NCBI RefSeq assembly: GCF_003254625.1
Contig: NZ_QJRJ01000062.1
Location: 1-61,152, forward strand
DNA from: Flavobacterium ginsenosidimutans
GTDB lineage: Bacteria; Bacteroidota; Bacteroidia; Flavobacteriales; Flavobacteriaceae
Direction: 5' to 3'
Length of the DNA: 61,152 nt
Position numbers and translations under genes: made by a program. Of this stretch, positions 19,003 through 29,237 are shown one piece after another. A model generated the notes under the pieces. That model was given only the letters and a program-made list of their open reading frames with translations. It did not search any database and had not been told where the DNA came from. Within the stretch, counting starts at the first letter, position 1. Every line of letters begins with the position of its first letter.

Positions 19003-19956
19003 ATGTCTGACGTAACAGCAATTCATAATTTAGTTCAAAAAAGAAACGAATTAAAAAAAGAAATAGCGAAGATCATTGTAGGGCAAGACGCCGTTGTAGA
19101 TCAAATTTTACTTTGTATATTTTCTGGAGGACACGCACTTTTAATAGGGGTTCCAGGTTTGGCAAAAACTTTAATGATTAATACTTTGTCTCAAGCATTA
19201 GGTTTAGATTTCAAAAGAATTCAGTTTACACCAGATTTAATGCCTTCTGATATTTTGGGAAGTGAGATCTTAGATGAAAATAGAAATTTTAAGTTTATTA
19301 AAGGTCCAATTTTCTCTAATATTATTTTAGCAGATGAGATCAATAGAACACCGCCAAAAACGCAGGCAGCTTTATTAGAGGCAATGCAGGAAAGATCGGT
19401 GACTATTGCAGGTCAGCATCATAAATTAGATTTACCTTATTTTGTTTTAGCAACTCAAAACCCAATTGAACAAGAAGGAACTTATCCGTTACCAGAAGCA
19501 CAGCTGGATCGTTTTATGTTTGCCATAAAATTAGAATACCCAACTTTTGAAGAAGAAGTACAAGTGGTAAAAAGAACAACTTCTGATGTTAAAACAGTAA
19601 TTAATCCATTGTTTAATGCTCAGGAAATTATAGATTTCCAGCATTTAATTCGTAGAATTCCTGTTGCTGATAACGTTATTGAATATGCAGTTACTTTAGT
19701 AAGTAAAACGCGACCAGATAATGCATTGACAAACGATTTTGTGAAAAATTATTTAGATTGGGGAGCAGGGCCAAGAGCTTCGCAAAACTTAATTTTAGCA
19801 GCAAAAGCACACGCCGCTTTTAATGGAAAATTTTCTCCAGATATTGAAGATGTTAAAGCAGTTGCAACTGGAATTTTAAGACATAGAATTATTAAAAATT
19901 ATAAAGCAGATGCAGAAGGAATAACCGAAGAAGTTATTATTAAAAAGCTGATGTAA
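19003..19956 (+). CDS. MoxR-family AAA+ ATPase
   Basis: This 317-aa AAA+ chaperone-like ATPase has Walker A GVPGLAKT, Walker B ILADEINRTPPKTQAALLEAMQE, sensor ATQNPIEQEGTYPLPEAQLDRF and a C-terminal helical lid. MoxR proteins help mature partner proteins, often with DUF58 or von Willebrand-domain partners. No such partner gene follows here; a terminator and a 400-bp gap come next, so its substrate cannot be read from context. Confidence 0.93.
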   Translation: MSDVTAIHNLVQKRNELKKEIAKIIVGQDAVVDQILLCIFSGGHALLIGVPGLAKTLMINTLSQALGLDFKRIQFTPDLMPSDILGSEILDENRNFKFIKGPIFSNIILADEINRTPPKTQAALLEAMQERSVTIAGQHHKLDLPYFVLATQNPIEQEGTYPLPEAQLDRFMFAIKLEYPTFEEEVQVVKRTTSDVKTVINPLFNAQEIIDFQHLIRRIPVADNVIEYAVTLVSKTRPDNALTNDFVKNYLDWGAGPRASQNLILAAKAHAAFNGKFSPDIEDVKAVATGILRHRIIKNYKADAEGITEEVIIKKLM

Positions 19957-19977
19957 TTTTTTTTAAATAGATATAGA

Positions 19978-20008
19978 AATCCTGATAATTCACTATCAGG
20001 ATTTTTTG
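19978..20008 (+). terminator. Intrinsic terminator of moxR
   Basis: AATCCTGATA/TATCAGGATT stem with a 6-nt loop, followed by TTTTG and TTTTT, 21 bp after the stop codon. Confidence 0.9.
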
Positions 20009-20025
20009 TTTTTATGCATAAATAA

Positions 20026-20081
20026 TTTTGACATTTTCGTAAAATTTTGAGATTGGTAAAAATGTCAAAACGATCTCAAAA
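20026..20081. repeat. Two interleaved inverted repeats
   Basis: TTTTGACATTTT (20026-20037) is complementary to 20059-20070. TTTTGAGAT (20045-20053) is complementary to 20073-20081. The order is a-b-a'-b', so the two hairpins exclude each other. The rest of the moxR-acnB gap (to 20331) is featureless AT-rich DNA. Confidence 0.6.
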
Positions 20082-20331
20082 AGGGTTACTATAACGTTAT
20101 AAATTCTAATTTAGAAAGATTCTTAGCTAAAAACGATGTAAAGTCTCACTTCCTTCATCACATTAAATTTCGACTTTGTTAAAGAAAAGATATTAAAATA
20201 TCAATAATTCATTTTTTCAATTCAAAATTAAGATTTTAGCAAAAACAAGCAGTGAAAATCGTTTTTTAGCAATAATAATTTTTGAAAAGGGGAGTTCTAT
20301 TATATTTTTTTTAATTATCGGCATTAATGCT

Positions 20332-20339
20332 TAAATTTG
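20332..20339 (+). promoter_or_regulatory. Candidate -7 element of acnB
   Basis: TAAATTTG matches TAnnTTTG 27 bp before the acnB ATG. The upstream -33 position is a T run rather than a clear TTG. Confidence 0.5.
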
Positions 20340-20366
20340 CAACAAAAAAATAAATCCGCTTTTATT

Positions 20367-23138
20367 ATGAATATTTATCAGGATTACATTCAAGAAATTG
20401 AAGAAAGAAAAAATCAAGGGTTACACCCTAAACCAATCGATGGAGCTGAATTATTAAGCGAAATCATTGCTCAAATTAAAGATGTTGATAACGCAAATCG
20501 CGAAGACTCTCTTAAGTTTTTTATTTACAATACTTTACCTGGTACTACAAGTGCTGCAGGTGAAAAAGCAAAGTTTTTAAAAGAAATTATTCTTGGTCAA
20601 TCAGTAGTAAAAGAAATCACTCCAGCTTTTGCTTTTGAGTTGCTTTCACACATGAAAGGTGGGCCATCAATCGAAGTTTTACTTGATTTAGCTTTAGGTA
20701 ATGATGCTGCTATCGCAAAAGAAGCGGCGAAAGTACTAAAGACACAAGTTTTCCTTTACGAAGCAGACACAGATCGCTTAGTAGAGGCATTCAAAAATGA
20801 TAATGCAATTGCAAAAGAAATCCTTGAAAGTTATGCTCAAGCTGAGTTTTTTACAAAACTTCCAGCCGTAGCAGACGAAGTTAAGGTAGTTACTTTTATT
20901 GCAGGTGAAGGGGATATCTCTACAGACTTACTTTCTCCAGGAAATCAAGCTCACTCTCGTTCAGATCGTGAACTTCACGGTCAGTGCATGATTACTCCTC
21001 AGGCACAACAAGAAATTAAAGCGTTACAAGCACAGCACCCAGATAAAAGCGTAATGCTAATCGCTGAAAAAGGAACAATGGGAGTTGGTTCTTCTAGAAT
21101 GTCAGGTGTAAACAACGTTGCGCTTTGGACAGGAAAACAAGCAAGTCCATATATTCCATTCGTTAATATCGCTCCAATTGTTGGAGGAACAAACGGAATT
21201 TCTCCAATTTTCTTAACAACAGTTGATGTTACTGGTGGTATTGGTTTAGACCTTAAAAACTGGGTAAAGAAAGTTGATGCAGAAGGTAATGTTATTCGTA
21301 ATGAAAATGATGAGCCAATTTTAGAGCAAGCATATTCTGTTGCTACAGGAACGGTTCTTACTATAAATATTAAAGAGAAAAAGCTTTATAATGGCGATCA
21401 GGAATTGATTGATATTTCTAAAGCATTTACTCCTCAAAAAATGGAATTTATCAAAGCAGGTGGTTCTTATGCTATCGTATTTGGTAAAAAACTTCAAACA
21501 TTAGCTGCGAAAGTTTTAAATGTTGAAGCTCCGCTTGTATACGCTCCATCAAAAGAAGTTTCTCATGAAGGACAAGGTCTTACTGCAGTAGAGAAAATCT
21601 TCAACAAAAATGCAGTTGGTATCGCTCCAGGTAAAGTATTACACGCTGGTTCTGACGTTCGTGTTGAAGTTAATATCGTAGGTTCTCAAGATACTACAGG
21701 TCTAATGACTGCTCAGGAATTAGAATCTATGGCTGCTACAGTAATTTCTCCAATTGTTGATGGTGCTTACCAATCTGGTTGTCACACTGCTTCGGTTTGG
21801 GATAAAAAAGCGCAAGCAAACATTCCTAAATTGATGAAATTCATGAACGATTTCGGTTTAATCACAGCTCGTGACCCGAAAGGAGTTTATCATTCAATGA
21901 CAGACGTAATCCACAAAGTACTTAACGATATTACTATCGATGAGTGGGCTATCATTATTGGTGGTGACTCTCATACAAGAATGTCAAAAGGTGTTGCTTT
22001 TGGTGCTGACTCAGGAACTGTTGCTCTTGCATTGGCTACTGGAGAGGCTTCAATGCCAATTCCAGAATCTGTAAAAGTTACTTTCAAAGGAGATATGAAA
22101 GGGTACATGGATTTCCGTGATGTTGTTCATGCTACTCAAGCGCAAATGCTTCATCAATTTGGAGGAGAGAATGTATTCCAAGGTAGAATTATTGAAGTTC
22201 ACATTGGAACATTAACTGCTGACCAAGCGTTTACATTTACTGACTGGACTGCTGAAATGAAAGCAAAAGCGTCTATCTGTATTTCTGAAGATGATACTTT
22301 GATCGAATCATTGGAAATTGCAAAAGGCAGAATCCAAATCATGATCGACAAAGGAATGGATAACGAGAAACACGTTCTTCAAGGATTGATCAACAAAGCT
22401 GATAAGAGAATTGCTGAAATTAAATCGGCAGAGAAACCAGCTTTAACTCCAGATTCAAATGCTAAATATTATGCTGAAGTTGTAGTTGATTTAGATCAGA
22501 TTGCTGAGCCAATGATTGCTGACCCAGACGTAAATAACGTTGATGTTTCTAAACGATATACTCACGATACTATTAGACCGTTATCTTTCTACGGTGGAGA
22601 GAAAAAAGTAGATCTTGGATTTATCGGATCTTGTATGGTTCACAAAGGAGATATGAAAATCCTTGCTCAAATGTTGAAAAACGTTGAAGCGCAAACAGGA
22701 AAAGTTGAATTTAATGCTCCTCTTGTAGTTGCTCCTCCTACTTACAACATCGTTGATGAATTGAAAGCTGAAGGTGACTGGGAAGTATTGCAGAAATATT
22801 CAGGTTTCGAATTTGACGATAATGCTCCTAAAGGTGCGGCTCGTACTGAATATGAAAACATGTTGTACTTAGAGCGTCCGGGTTGTAATCTTTGTATGGG
22901 TAACCAAGAGAAAGCAGCTAAAGGAGATACTGTAATGGCAACTTCGACTCGTCTTTTCCAAGGAAGAGTTGTAGAAGATAAAGAAGGTAAAAAAGGAGAA
23001 TCATTGCTTTCTTCTACGCCAGTTGTAGTTCTTTCTACGATTTTAGGTAGAACTCCAACTATGGCAGAATACACTGCAGCGGTAGACGGAATCAACTTAA
23101 CTAAGTTCGCTCCTTCTAATAAACAATTAGTTATGTAA
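20367..23138 (+). CDS. acnB: Bifunctional aconitate hydratase 2 / 2-methylisocitrate dehydratase
   Basis: This 923-aa 4Fe-4S enzyme interconverts citrate and isocitrate in the TCA cycle. ATG 20367 (MNIYQDYIQEIEERK) is chosen because an upstream TTG adds residues foreign to AcnB. The N-terminal HEAT-like domain (KGGPSIEVLLDLALG) precedes the swivelling domain, as is specific to AcnB. Cluster ligands are visible in GSCMVHKGD and in the C-terminal PGCNLCMGNQ. It is followed by its own terminator and then a second, different aconitase. Confidence 0.96.
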   Translation: MNIYQDYIQEIEERKNQGLHPKPIDGAELLSEIIAQIKDVDNANREDSLKFFIYNTLPGTTSAAGEKAKFLKEIILGQSVVKEITPAFAFELLSHMKGGPSIEVLLDLALGNDAAIAKEAAKVLKTQVFLYEADTDRLVEAFKNDNAIAKEILESYAQAEFFTKLPAVADEVKVVTFIAGEGDISTDLLSPGNQAHSRSDRELHGQCMITPQAQQEIKALQAQHPDKSVMLIAEKGTMGVGSSRMSGVNNVALWTGKQASPYIPFVNIAPIVGGTNGISPIFLTTVDVTGGIGLDLKNWVKKVDAEGNVIRNENDEPILEQAYSVATGTVLTINIKEKKLYNGDQELIDISKAFTPQKMEFIKAGGSYAIVFGKKLQTLAAKVLNVEAPLVYAPSKEVSHEGQGLTAVEKIFNKNAVGIAPGKVLHAGSDVRVEVNIVGSQDTTGLMTAQELESMAATVISPIVDGAYQSGCHTASVWDKKAQANIPKLMKFMNDFGLITARDPKGVYHSMTDVIHKVLNDITIDEWAIIIGGDSHTRMSKGVAFGADSGTVALALATGEASMPIPESVKVTFKGDMKGYMDFRDVVHATQAQMLHQFGGENVFQGRIIEVHIGTLTADQAFTFTDWTAEMKAKASICISEDDTLIESLEIAKGRIQIMIDKGMDNEKHVLQGLINKADKRIAEIKSAEKPALTPDSNAKYYAEVVVDLDQIAEPMIADPDVNNVDVSKRYTHDTIRPLSFYGGEKKVDLGFIGSCMVHKGDMKILAQMLKNVEAQTGKVEFNAPLVVAPPTYNIVDELKAEGDWEVLQKYSGFEFDDNAPKGAARTEYENMLYLERPGCNLCMGNQEKAAKGDTVMATSTRLFQGRVVEDKEGKKGESLLSSTPVVVLSTILGRTPTMAEYTAAVDGINLTKFAPSNKQLVM

Positions 23139-23163
23139 TCGAAAGATTATTTAAGAATATTTT

Positions 23164-23197
23164 AAAAGCCCGAGTCGTAAAACTCGGGCTTTTTTAG
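23164..23197 (+). terminator. Intrinsic terminator of acnB
   Basis: AAAGCCCGAGT/ACTCGGGCTTTTTT hairpin, 26 bp after the acnB stop codon. Confidence 0.9.
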
Positions 23198-23261
23198 TAA
23201 TAATTGTTCTATTTTTTGTAACTTGTCATGTTCAAAAAAGAATAATAAAAACAAAAAATCT

Positions 23262-25526
23262 ATGGCTTTTGATATCGAAATGATTAAAAAAGTGTACGAA
23301 AATATGCCTGCACGTGTTGATAAAGCGCGTGAGATTGTTGGTCGTCCGCTTACTTTAACAGAGAAAATTTTATACAATCACCTTTGGGATGGAAATCCAA
23401 CGAAGGCGTTTGGAAGAGGAGTTGATTATGTTGACTTTGCACCAGACCGTGTTGCTTGTCAAGATGCTACAGCACAAATGGCGTTATTGCAGTTTATGCA
23501 TGCAGGAAAATCTAAAGTGGCAGTTCCTACAACTGTTCACTGTGATCACTTGATTCAAGCAAAAATTGATGCTGCAACTGATTTAGCTAGAGCAAAAACA
23601 CAAAGTAATGAAGTTTTCGACTTCTTATCTTCTGTTTCTAATAAATACGGAATCGGGTTTTGGAAGCCAGGAGCTGGAATTATTCACCAAGTAGTACTTG
23701 AAAATTATGCTTTCCCAGGAGGAATGATGATTGGTACCGATTCTCACACTGTAAATGCAGGTGGTTTGGGAATGGTGGCTATTGGTGTTGGTGGAGCAGA
23801 TGCCGTAGATGTAATGTCTGGTATGGCTTGGGAACTTAAATTTCCTAAATTAATTGGAGTTAAATTAACTGGTAAATTATCTGGCTGGACAGCTCCAAAA
23901 GATGTTATTCTTAAAGTGGCTGGTATTTTGACTGTAAAAGGTGGTACAGGGGCAATTGTAGAATATTTTGGAGAAGGTGCAACTGCAATGTCTTGTACGG
24001 GTAAAGGAACAATCTGTAATATGGGAGCTGAAATTGGAGCAACAACTTCAACTTTTGGTTACGATGATTCTATGAGCCGTTACTTGCGTTCTACAAATAG
24101 AGCAGATGTTGCTGATGCAGCAGATAAAGTAGCTTCTTACCTTACTGGAGATCCAGAAGTATATGCAAATCCAGAAAAATATTTTGATCAAGTTATCGAA
24201 ATCAACTTATCTACATTAGAACCACATTTAAACGGTCCTTTTACGCCAGATTTAGCTACTCCGATTTCTAAAATGAAAGAAGAAGCTATTAAAAACAATT
24301 GGCCATTGCAAATTCAGGTTGGATTAATTGGTTCTTGTACAAACTCTTCTTACGAAGATATTTCGCGTGCAGCTTCTTTAGCAAGGCAAGTTGCCGCTAA
24401 GAACTTAAAAACAAAAGCGGAATTTACAATTACTCCAGGTTCTGAGGTAGTTCGTTCAACTATCGAAAGAGATGGATTTATCGATACATTCCATAAAATT
24501 GGAGCAACCGTTTTTGCTAATGCCTGCGGACCATGTATTGGTATGTGGGATAGAGAAGGAGCAGAAAAAGAAGAAAGAAATACAATCGTTCACTCTTTTA
24601 ACCGTAACTTTTCAAAACGTGCAGATGGTAATCCAAATACACTTGCTTTTGTGGGTTCTCCAGAATTAGTAACTGCAATGGCAATTGCGGGTGATTTAGG
24701 TTTTAATCCATTAACAGATAAGCTGATTAATGAAGATGGAGAAGAAGTTATGCTAGACGCTCCAACAGGAGATGAACTTCCGGCTAAAGGTTTCTACGCA
24801 GAAGATCCAGGATTCCAGGCTCCTGCTGAGGATGGATCTGGTGTTGCAGTAGTGGTTAATCCAACTTCTGAGCGTTTGCAATTATTGGCTCCTTTTGATG
24901 CTTGGGATGGTAAAAATATTACTGGCGCAAAACTATTGATCAAAGCATTTGGAAAATGTACAACTGATCATATTTCTATGGCTGGACCTTGGTTGCGTTT
25001 CCGTGGACATTTAGATAATATTTCTAATAATATGCTGATTGGTGCTGTAAATGCATACAATCAAAAAACGAACTCAGTTAAAAATCAATTAACAGGACAG
25101 TATGATGCTGTACCAGCAGTTGCACGTGCTTACAAAGCAGCTGGAGTTCCATCTATCGTAGTTGGAGATCATAACTACGGAGAAGGTTCTTCTCGTGAAC
25201 ATGCGGCTATGGAACCTCGTTTCTTGGGTGTTAAAGCAGTATTGGTAAAATCTTTTGCTCGTATTCACGAAACAAATCTTAAAAAGCAAGGTCTTTTAGG
25301 ATTGACATTTGCAAACGAAGCAGATTATGATAAAATCCAAGAAGATGATACAATCAACTTCTTAGATTTAACAGAATTTGCTCCAGGCAAACCATTGACA
25401 TTAGAATTTGTTCACGCAGATGGTTCTAAAGATATTGTCTTAGCAAACCATACTTACAACGAAGGACAAATTGGTTGGTTTGTTGCAGGTTCTGCATTAA
25501 ACTTAATTGCTGCAGGAAAAGCTTAA
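23262..25526 (+). CDS. Aconitate hydratase, AcnA/mitochondrial type
   Basis: This 754-aa 4Fe-4S aconitase is of the eukaryotic-mitochondrial architecture. Cys ligands lie in [10 protein letters not shown] and [10 protein letters not shown], and the C-terminal swivel domain contains [17 protein letters not shown] 23262 ([22 protein letters not shown]) is preferred; an upstream TTG adds an unrelated Lys/Asn-rich stretch. It has 124 bp to acnB, with a terminator between, so the two isozymes can be expressed separately. Confidence 0.95.
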   Translation: MAFDIEMIKKVYENMPARVDKAREIVGRPLTLTEKILYNHLWDGNPTKAFGRGVDYVDFAPDRVACQDATAQMALLQFMHAGKSKVAVPTTVHCDHLIQAKIDAATDLARAKTQSNEVFDFLSSVSNKYGIGFWKPGAGIIHQVVLENYAFPGGMMIGTDSHTVNAGGLGMVAIGVGGADAVDVMSGMAWELKFPKLIGVKLTGKLSGWTAPKDVILKVAGILTVKGGTGAIVEYFGEGATAMSCTGKGTICNMGAEIGATTSTFGYDDSMSRYLRSTNRADVADAADKVASYLTGDPEVYANPEKYFDQVIEINLSTLEPHLNGPFTPDLATPISKMKEEAIKNNWPLQIQVGLIGSCTNSSYEDISRAASLARQVAAKNLKTKAEFTITPGSEVVRSTIERDGFIDTFHKIGATVFANACGPCIGMWDREGAEKEERNTIVHSFNRNFSKRADGNPNTLAFVGSPELVTAMAIAGDLGFNPLTDKLINEDGEEVMLDAPTGDELPAKGFYAEDPGFQAPAEDGSGVAVVVNPTSERLQLLAPFDAWDGKNITGAKLLIKAFGKCTTDHISMAGPWLRFRGHLDNISNNMLIGAVNAYNQKTNSVKNQLTGQYDAVPAVARAYKAAGVPSIVVGDHNYGEGSSREHAAMEPRFLGVKAVLVKSFARIHETNLKKQGLLGLTFANEADYDKIQEDDTINFLDLTEFAPGKPLTLEFVHADGSKDIVLANHTYNEGQIGWFVAGSALNLIAAGKA

Positions 25527-25830
25527 ATTTTTTAAGTTTCGATTATAAATTAAACGCTCTGTAAAAACAGGGCGTTTTTTATTTGTTATTTCTTTAATTA
25601 TAAGAAAAATATTATAAATTTGTAACGTTTTGAAATTCAGTTAAAAAGAATTTTTGGGTATTAACTAACGTTTAAATTTGAGGTTTTGACAAAAATTTGT
25701 TGTTAAAAATCGAGGTTTTTTTACTTTAAAAAGTTAAATTCGCCATGCACGTAATAAAAATGATTTTTTCGAGTTTAAAAATTAATGTTTTGAGCTCTTG
25801 AAATAGTAATAAAAATGTAATTCAAGAAAT
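25527..25830. other. Intergenic region with terminator and a possible -7 element
   Basis: After the terminator at 25553-25580 (AACGCTCTGT/ACAGGGCGTT, T run) the DNA is AT-rich. TAAATTTG at 25615-25622 matches the -7 element, but it lies about 209 bp before the next gene and lacks a correctly spaced TTG. I see no further feature. Confidence 0.4.
25553..25580 (+). terminator. Intrinsic terminator of the second aconitase
   Basis: AACGCTCTGT pairs with ACAGGGCGTT (one G-U type mismatch) around AAAA, followed by TTTT and ATTTG. Confidence 0.85.
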
Positions 25831-26979
25831 ATGGTTTATAGGTTAATAATAGTATTGTTTTTTTTTAGTTTTGGGGCTTTTGCGCAGGATAATTTTATTA
25901 AGCACAAAATTTCGCAAGGAGAGAACCTTTCTGTTATTGCTAAAAAATATGGAGTGAAAGTAAAAGACATTGCAGATGCAAATCCAAATGCTCCGAAAAT
26001 CCTTAAACTTAACTCAACTCTTTTAATTCCTAATAAAAATAAAAGCACTGCAAAGACAAAAACTAAAAATGTCGAAGTTGCAGTAAATAATGCTCCGTCC
26101 AATAATATACCTGGAACTCATGAAGTAGCATCAAAAGAAACTTTGTGGGGTATTTCAAAAAAATATAATGTTTCTGTAGAAGATTTAAAAAAAGCGAATC
26201 CTCAACTAGAAACAGAAGGATTGAAAATCGGACAGCAAATTGTTATTCCTTCAGGTATTGTTGCAGTTAATGAAAAACCAGCTGAAAATGCCACGGAAAT
26301 CGTTTCAACAGAGGTGGAACTTTATAGAGAAGTTAAATCGAAAGAAACCAAATATGGTATTTCTAAAGAATATGGAATTACGGTGGCTGAACTGGTGCGT
26401 CAGAATCCATCAATAAAAAAGAAAATGCCAGTTGGATTTCTTTTAACAATACGTGTTCCAAAAGAAAAAGCAGATGCAATTCAAGCAGAAAAAACTTTAC
26501 AGGAATCAAATGTTTCTTCCCCTTCAAGTCAAATTGCTGAAACTACTCCAGAAATAAAAAGAGATTCTACTTTTGTCAGGACAGGAACTAATTCAGACTT
26601 AATAGATCAGCTTATTGCCAATGCAACAGGAAATATTGGAATTAGATACCGATCGGGAGGAACAACAAAAGCAGGTTTTGACTGTTCAGGTTTAATGATT
26701 TGTACTTTTAACAATTTCGATATTAAACTGCCTAGAAGTTCCATAGAACAGTCACGCATAGGAACAAAAGTTAGTACTGACGAAGCTCAAAAAGGAGATT
26801 TAATTTTCTTTAGAACAAACGGAAGACGACACATTAATCATGTTGGAATGATTGTAGAGGTTTCTGATGGCGAAATTAAATTTGTACACTCTTCTACTCA
26901 CGGCGGGGTAATGATTTCTTCAACGAAAGAACCTTATTATACAAGAGCTTTTTCTCAAGTAAACCGCGTTTTAAATTAG
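25831..26979 (+). CDS. LysM-repeat NlpC/P60 cell-wall endopeptidase
   Basis: This 382-aa secreted peptidoglycan hydrolase has a signal peptide (LIIVLFFFSFGAFAQ). Three LysM modules follow (about 22-67 HKISQGENLSVIAKKYGVKV; 95-142 HEVASKETLWGISKKYNVSV; 160-210 EVKSKETKYGISKEYGITV), the third diverged, then a spacer. The NlpC/P60 domain has catalytic Cys in FDCSGLM and His in NHVGMIVEV, with a second polar His in FVHSSTHGG. It probably cuts stem peptides during wall growth. It stands alone. Confidence 0.9.
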   Translation: MVYRLIIVLFFFSFGAFAQDNFIKHKISQGENLSVIAKKYGVKVKDIADANPNAPKILKLNSTLLIPNKNKSTAKTKTKNVEVAVNNAPSNNIPGTHEVASKETLWGISKKYNVSVEDLKKANPQLETEGLKIGQQIVIPSGIVAVNEKPAENATEIVSTEVELYREVKSKETKYGISKEYGITVAELVRQNPSIKKKMPVGFLLTIRVPKEKADAIQAEKTLQESNVSSPSSQIAETTPEIKRDSTFVRTGTNSDLIDQLIANATGNIGIRYRSGGTTKAGFDCSGLMICTFNNFDIKLPRSSIEQSRIGTKVSTDEAQKGDLIFFRTNGRRHINHVGMIVEVSDGEIKFVHSSTHGGVMISSTKEPYYTRAFSQVNRVLN

Positions 26980-26985
26980 TATTTT

Positions 26986-27372
26986 TTATAGAAAAGTACT
27001 TTTTAGAGTATCTAAACGGAACGGCTTGTTCCAAAAATCAGATACATATTTGTTCTCTTTAGCCTTTTTGATTTCGTCAATATCTAAAGTCGAAGAAAGA
27101 ACATAAATTCTAATTTTTTCCTTTATATCTTCTGGCAGTCTGGAAAATTCATCCAGAAACTCAAATCCGTTCATAATAGGCATTTGAATGTCTAAAAAAA
27201 TAACCAGCGAATTGTGATTTGGATTTTTAACTAGCCAATCAATTCCTTCTTTGCCATTATTGGCTATGTAAAGAGGATTTACATCAAGACCTTTTTTAAG
27301 TAGCTTCTTAGTGATAAATTGGTCAATTAAATTGTCTTCTATAATTACAAATTGAGGTTTATACTCCTGCAT
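26986..27372 (-). CDS. Single-domain response regulator (CheY-like)
   Basis: This 128-aa receiver domain has no output domain. The acidic pair is in VIIEDN, the phospho-acceptor is Asp61 in VIFLDIQMP, and the switch Ser/Thr in YVLSST and Lys in WNKPF are all present. It overlaps the end of the upstream kinase gene by 14 bp, implying translational coupling and a dedicated pair. With no effector domain it must act through protein contacts or pass phosphate onward. Confidence 0.9.
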   Translation of the reverse strand: MQEYKPQFVIIEDNLIDQFITKKLLKKGLDVNPLYIANNGKEGIDWLVKNPNHNSLVIFLDIQMPIMNGFEFLDEFSRLPEDIKEKIRIYVLSSTLDIDEIKKAKENKYVSDFWNKPFRLDTLKSTFL

Positions 27373-28786
27373 ACGAATTTGGTATTGTTACTATAAATTT
27401 ACTTCCAATTTTGCTTTCTGAGAAAACAGAGATATCTCCTTTAATATTTTCAACAGCTTCTTTTACAATGTATAATCCTAATCCAGATCCTTTATTTTTG
27501 TTTGTTCCAAAGTACATGTCAAAAATATTGGCTTTATGTTCTTCATGAATTCCGATTCCGTTATCAGATATTTCAATTTTATTTAAGCCTTCGCTAAAGT
27601 AAGTTTTGATCGTAATAAACATTTCTTGCTTGCTGCAATCTGAGTATTTTATGGCGTTGGAAATCAAATTGTTGATAATTATTTTTAAGCGCAGTCCATC
27701 GCTTTCAATTTGATCAACTAATAACTCTTGTGTGAATTTAATTTTGTTAGCATTTTCAATGTGCATTAATTGTAAAATGGCTTCGTTAAACAGCTCTTTT
27801 AAACTTACAGGTTCCATGATTATTTCTTTTCTTTTATTTTTAGAATAATCAATAATATCGCTAATGAACTGATCTTGTCGGGCAAGACTTTGATGCATCA
27901 TCTGTAGATAATTTCGAACTTGCTGTACATCATCCTCTAATGCTGTTATTTCAATGAGCCCTTTTAGTGAAGTAATTGGAGATCTTAAATCATGTGATGC
28001 GCTATAAACAAATCGATCCAATTCACGATTTACAATAATAAGATTCTCATTTTTTACTTCGGTTTCTTTTTTTGAAACCAATAATCTTTTTACCATTATA
28101 GAATAATAAAGGCAAACACTGCAGATTATAATTAAAATGAAAAAGACATTTGTGATAATTAATAAATCTTTTATTTTTCTTGTTCCTTCTCCCAATGTGT
28201 TCGAAAAATTACGCTCATTTACAGTTAGTCGATCACTTATCAAACTAATTTGTTTTAAATAATTTTTCTGATCTTCAACGGTCAAAAGATTGCGTTCGAT
28301 TTTTGCATTAATCTGCTGGCCAATAACGAATAATTTAAAGATTAATTTATCGCCTTTTCCCCATTCATCTATAGCTTTTGATAAAAAAGAAACCTGCTTG
28401 AAATTGTCAAAAAGCCAAATAATATCATTTAAATCTTCTTGGTGATTTCGGCCAATTAAAAGTCCTTTTCGTGCTATTTCATTGTCTCCAGCTTTTAAAA
28501 GCGTAATTCTAGCAGTACCATCTCCTTGAGGAACTTTTAACTCTTCTAAATACAATTTCCATTGAGTTGGATTTTTAGTATAGAGATAGTTGATAAGATG
28601 CAACGATGCATCTTTTTGTCCTTTAGAATAATGGGATTCTCCATTTACATAAGCTCTGTTAGCAGATAAGATTTTAATGGTAAAAAAATTGATGCAGATT
28701 AACAATGCGCATGAAATAAAAACTATTAAAATAAGAATGAAAACATTTGGGAACCGAAAGTTTTTTAATGCTTGCAACTTAGACAT
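27359..28786 (-). CDS. Membrane sensor histidine kinase
   Basis: This 475-aa kinase has a transmembrane helix at about 14-37, an extracytoplasmic helical sensor region (about 40-205) and a second helix at about 208-230. The HisKA domain has phospho-accepting His265 in SASHDLRSP. The ATPase has N box NLISNAIKYS, DNGIGI and GSGLGLYIV. It shares a short overlap with the receiver gene downstream. The ligand is unknown. HisKA is followed by MMHQSLARQDQFISDIIDYS, a form common in Bacteroidota hybrid-like kinases. Confidence 0.9.
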   Translation of the reverse strand: MSKLQALKNFRFPNVFILILIVFISCALLICINFFTIKILSANRAYVNGESHYSKGQKDASLHLINYLYTKNPTQWKLYLEELKVPQGDGTARITLLKAGDNEIARKGLLIGRNHQEDLNDIIWLFDNFKQVSFLSKAIDEWGKGDKLIFKLFVIGQQINAKIERNLLTVEDQKNYLKQISLISDRLTVNERNFSNTLGEGTRKIKDLLIITNVFFILIIICSVCLYYSIMVKRLLVSKKETEVKNENLIIVNRELDRFVYSASHDLRSPITSLKGLIEITALEDDVQQVRNYLQMMHQSLARQDQFISDIIDYSKNKRKEIIMEPVSLKELFNEAILQLMHIENANKIKFTQELLVDQIESDGLRLKIIINNLISNAIKYSDCSKQEMFITIKTYFSEGLNKIEISDNGIGIHEEHKANIFDMYFGTNKNKGSGLGLYIVKEAVENIKGDISVFSESKIGSKFIVTIPNSYAGV

Positions 28787-29237
28787 AAACTTAAAATTAG
28801 TAGGTTAATAATAAAGTGCCTTTTTGCGTATTTTTTGTAAATACAAATAATCTTTTGGGGAGAGAATTTCAATATTTTACATTAAACACTTGTTAATGTA
28901 ATTTGCCATTTATAAATACGATTAGATTGGTTCTTTCAAATATAGTAAAATTTATCTTATGCTTTTTCTAAAAATTATATTCTAATAATAAAAATATTCT
29001 GTAAATAATTATTTCTATTTAATTATTTGTTAATCAGTATTTTGATTGTTTTATTTTGAGGAGATGAATCATTTCGTTATTTAGAATTACTCTTCCATTA
29101 TTCAATTTTTAGTTGTAAAAAATCAAAAACATATTCATTTAAACAAAACGAAAAAACAATCTTTTTGTTTAAGTATTTAAAAGTTTTTAGAATTTGTTTT
29201 TTAAAAGAAAGTCGTAGAATAAAAGCTGTTTTAAAAA
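28787..29237. other. Gene-free AT-rich region
   Basis: About 450 bp separate the kinase from the methyltransferase. The only recognisable element is TATATTTG on the minus strand (28937-28944), about 150 bp upstream of the kinase start, without a spaced TTG. No frame, hairpin or repeat stands out. Confidence 0.4.

Noticed and set aside
20026..20081. H-type pseudoknot
   Set aside because: The a' and b' arms are separated by only 2 nt, too short to cross a 12-bp stem, so the two hairpins are treated as alternatives.
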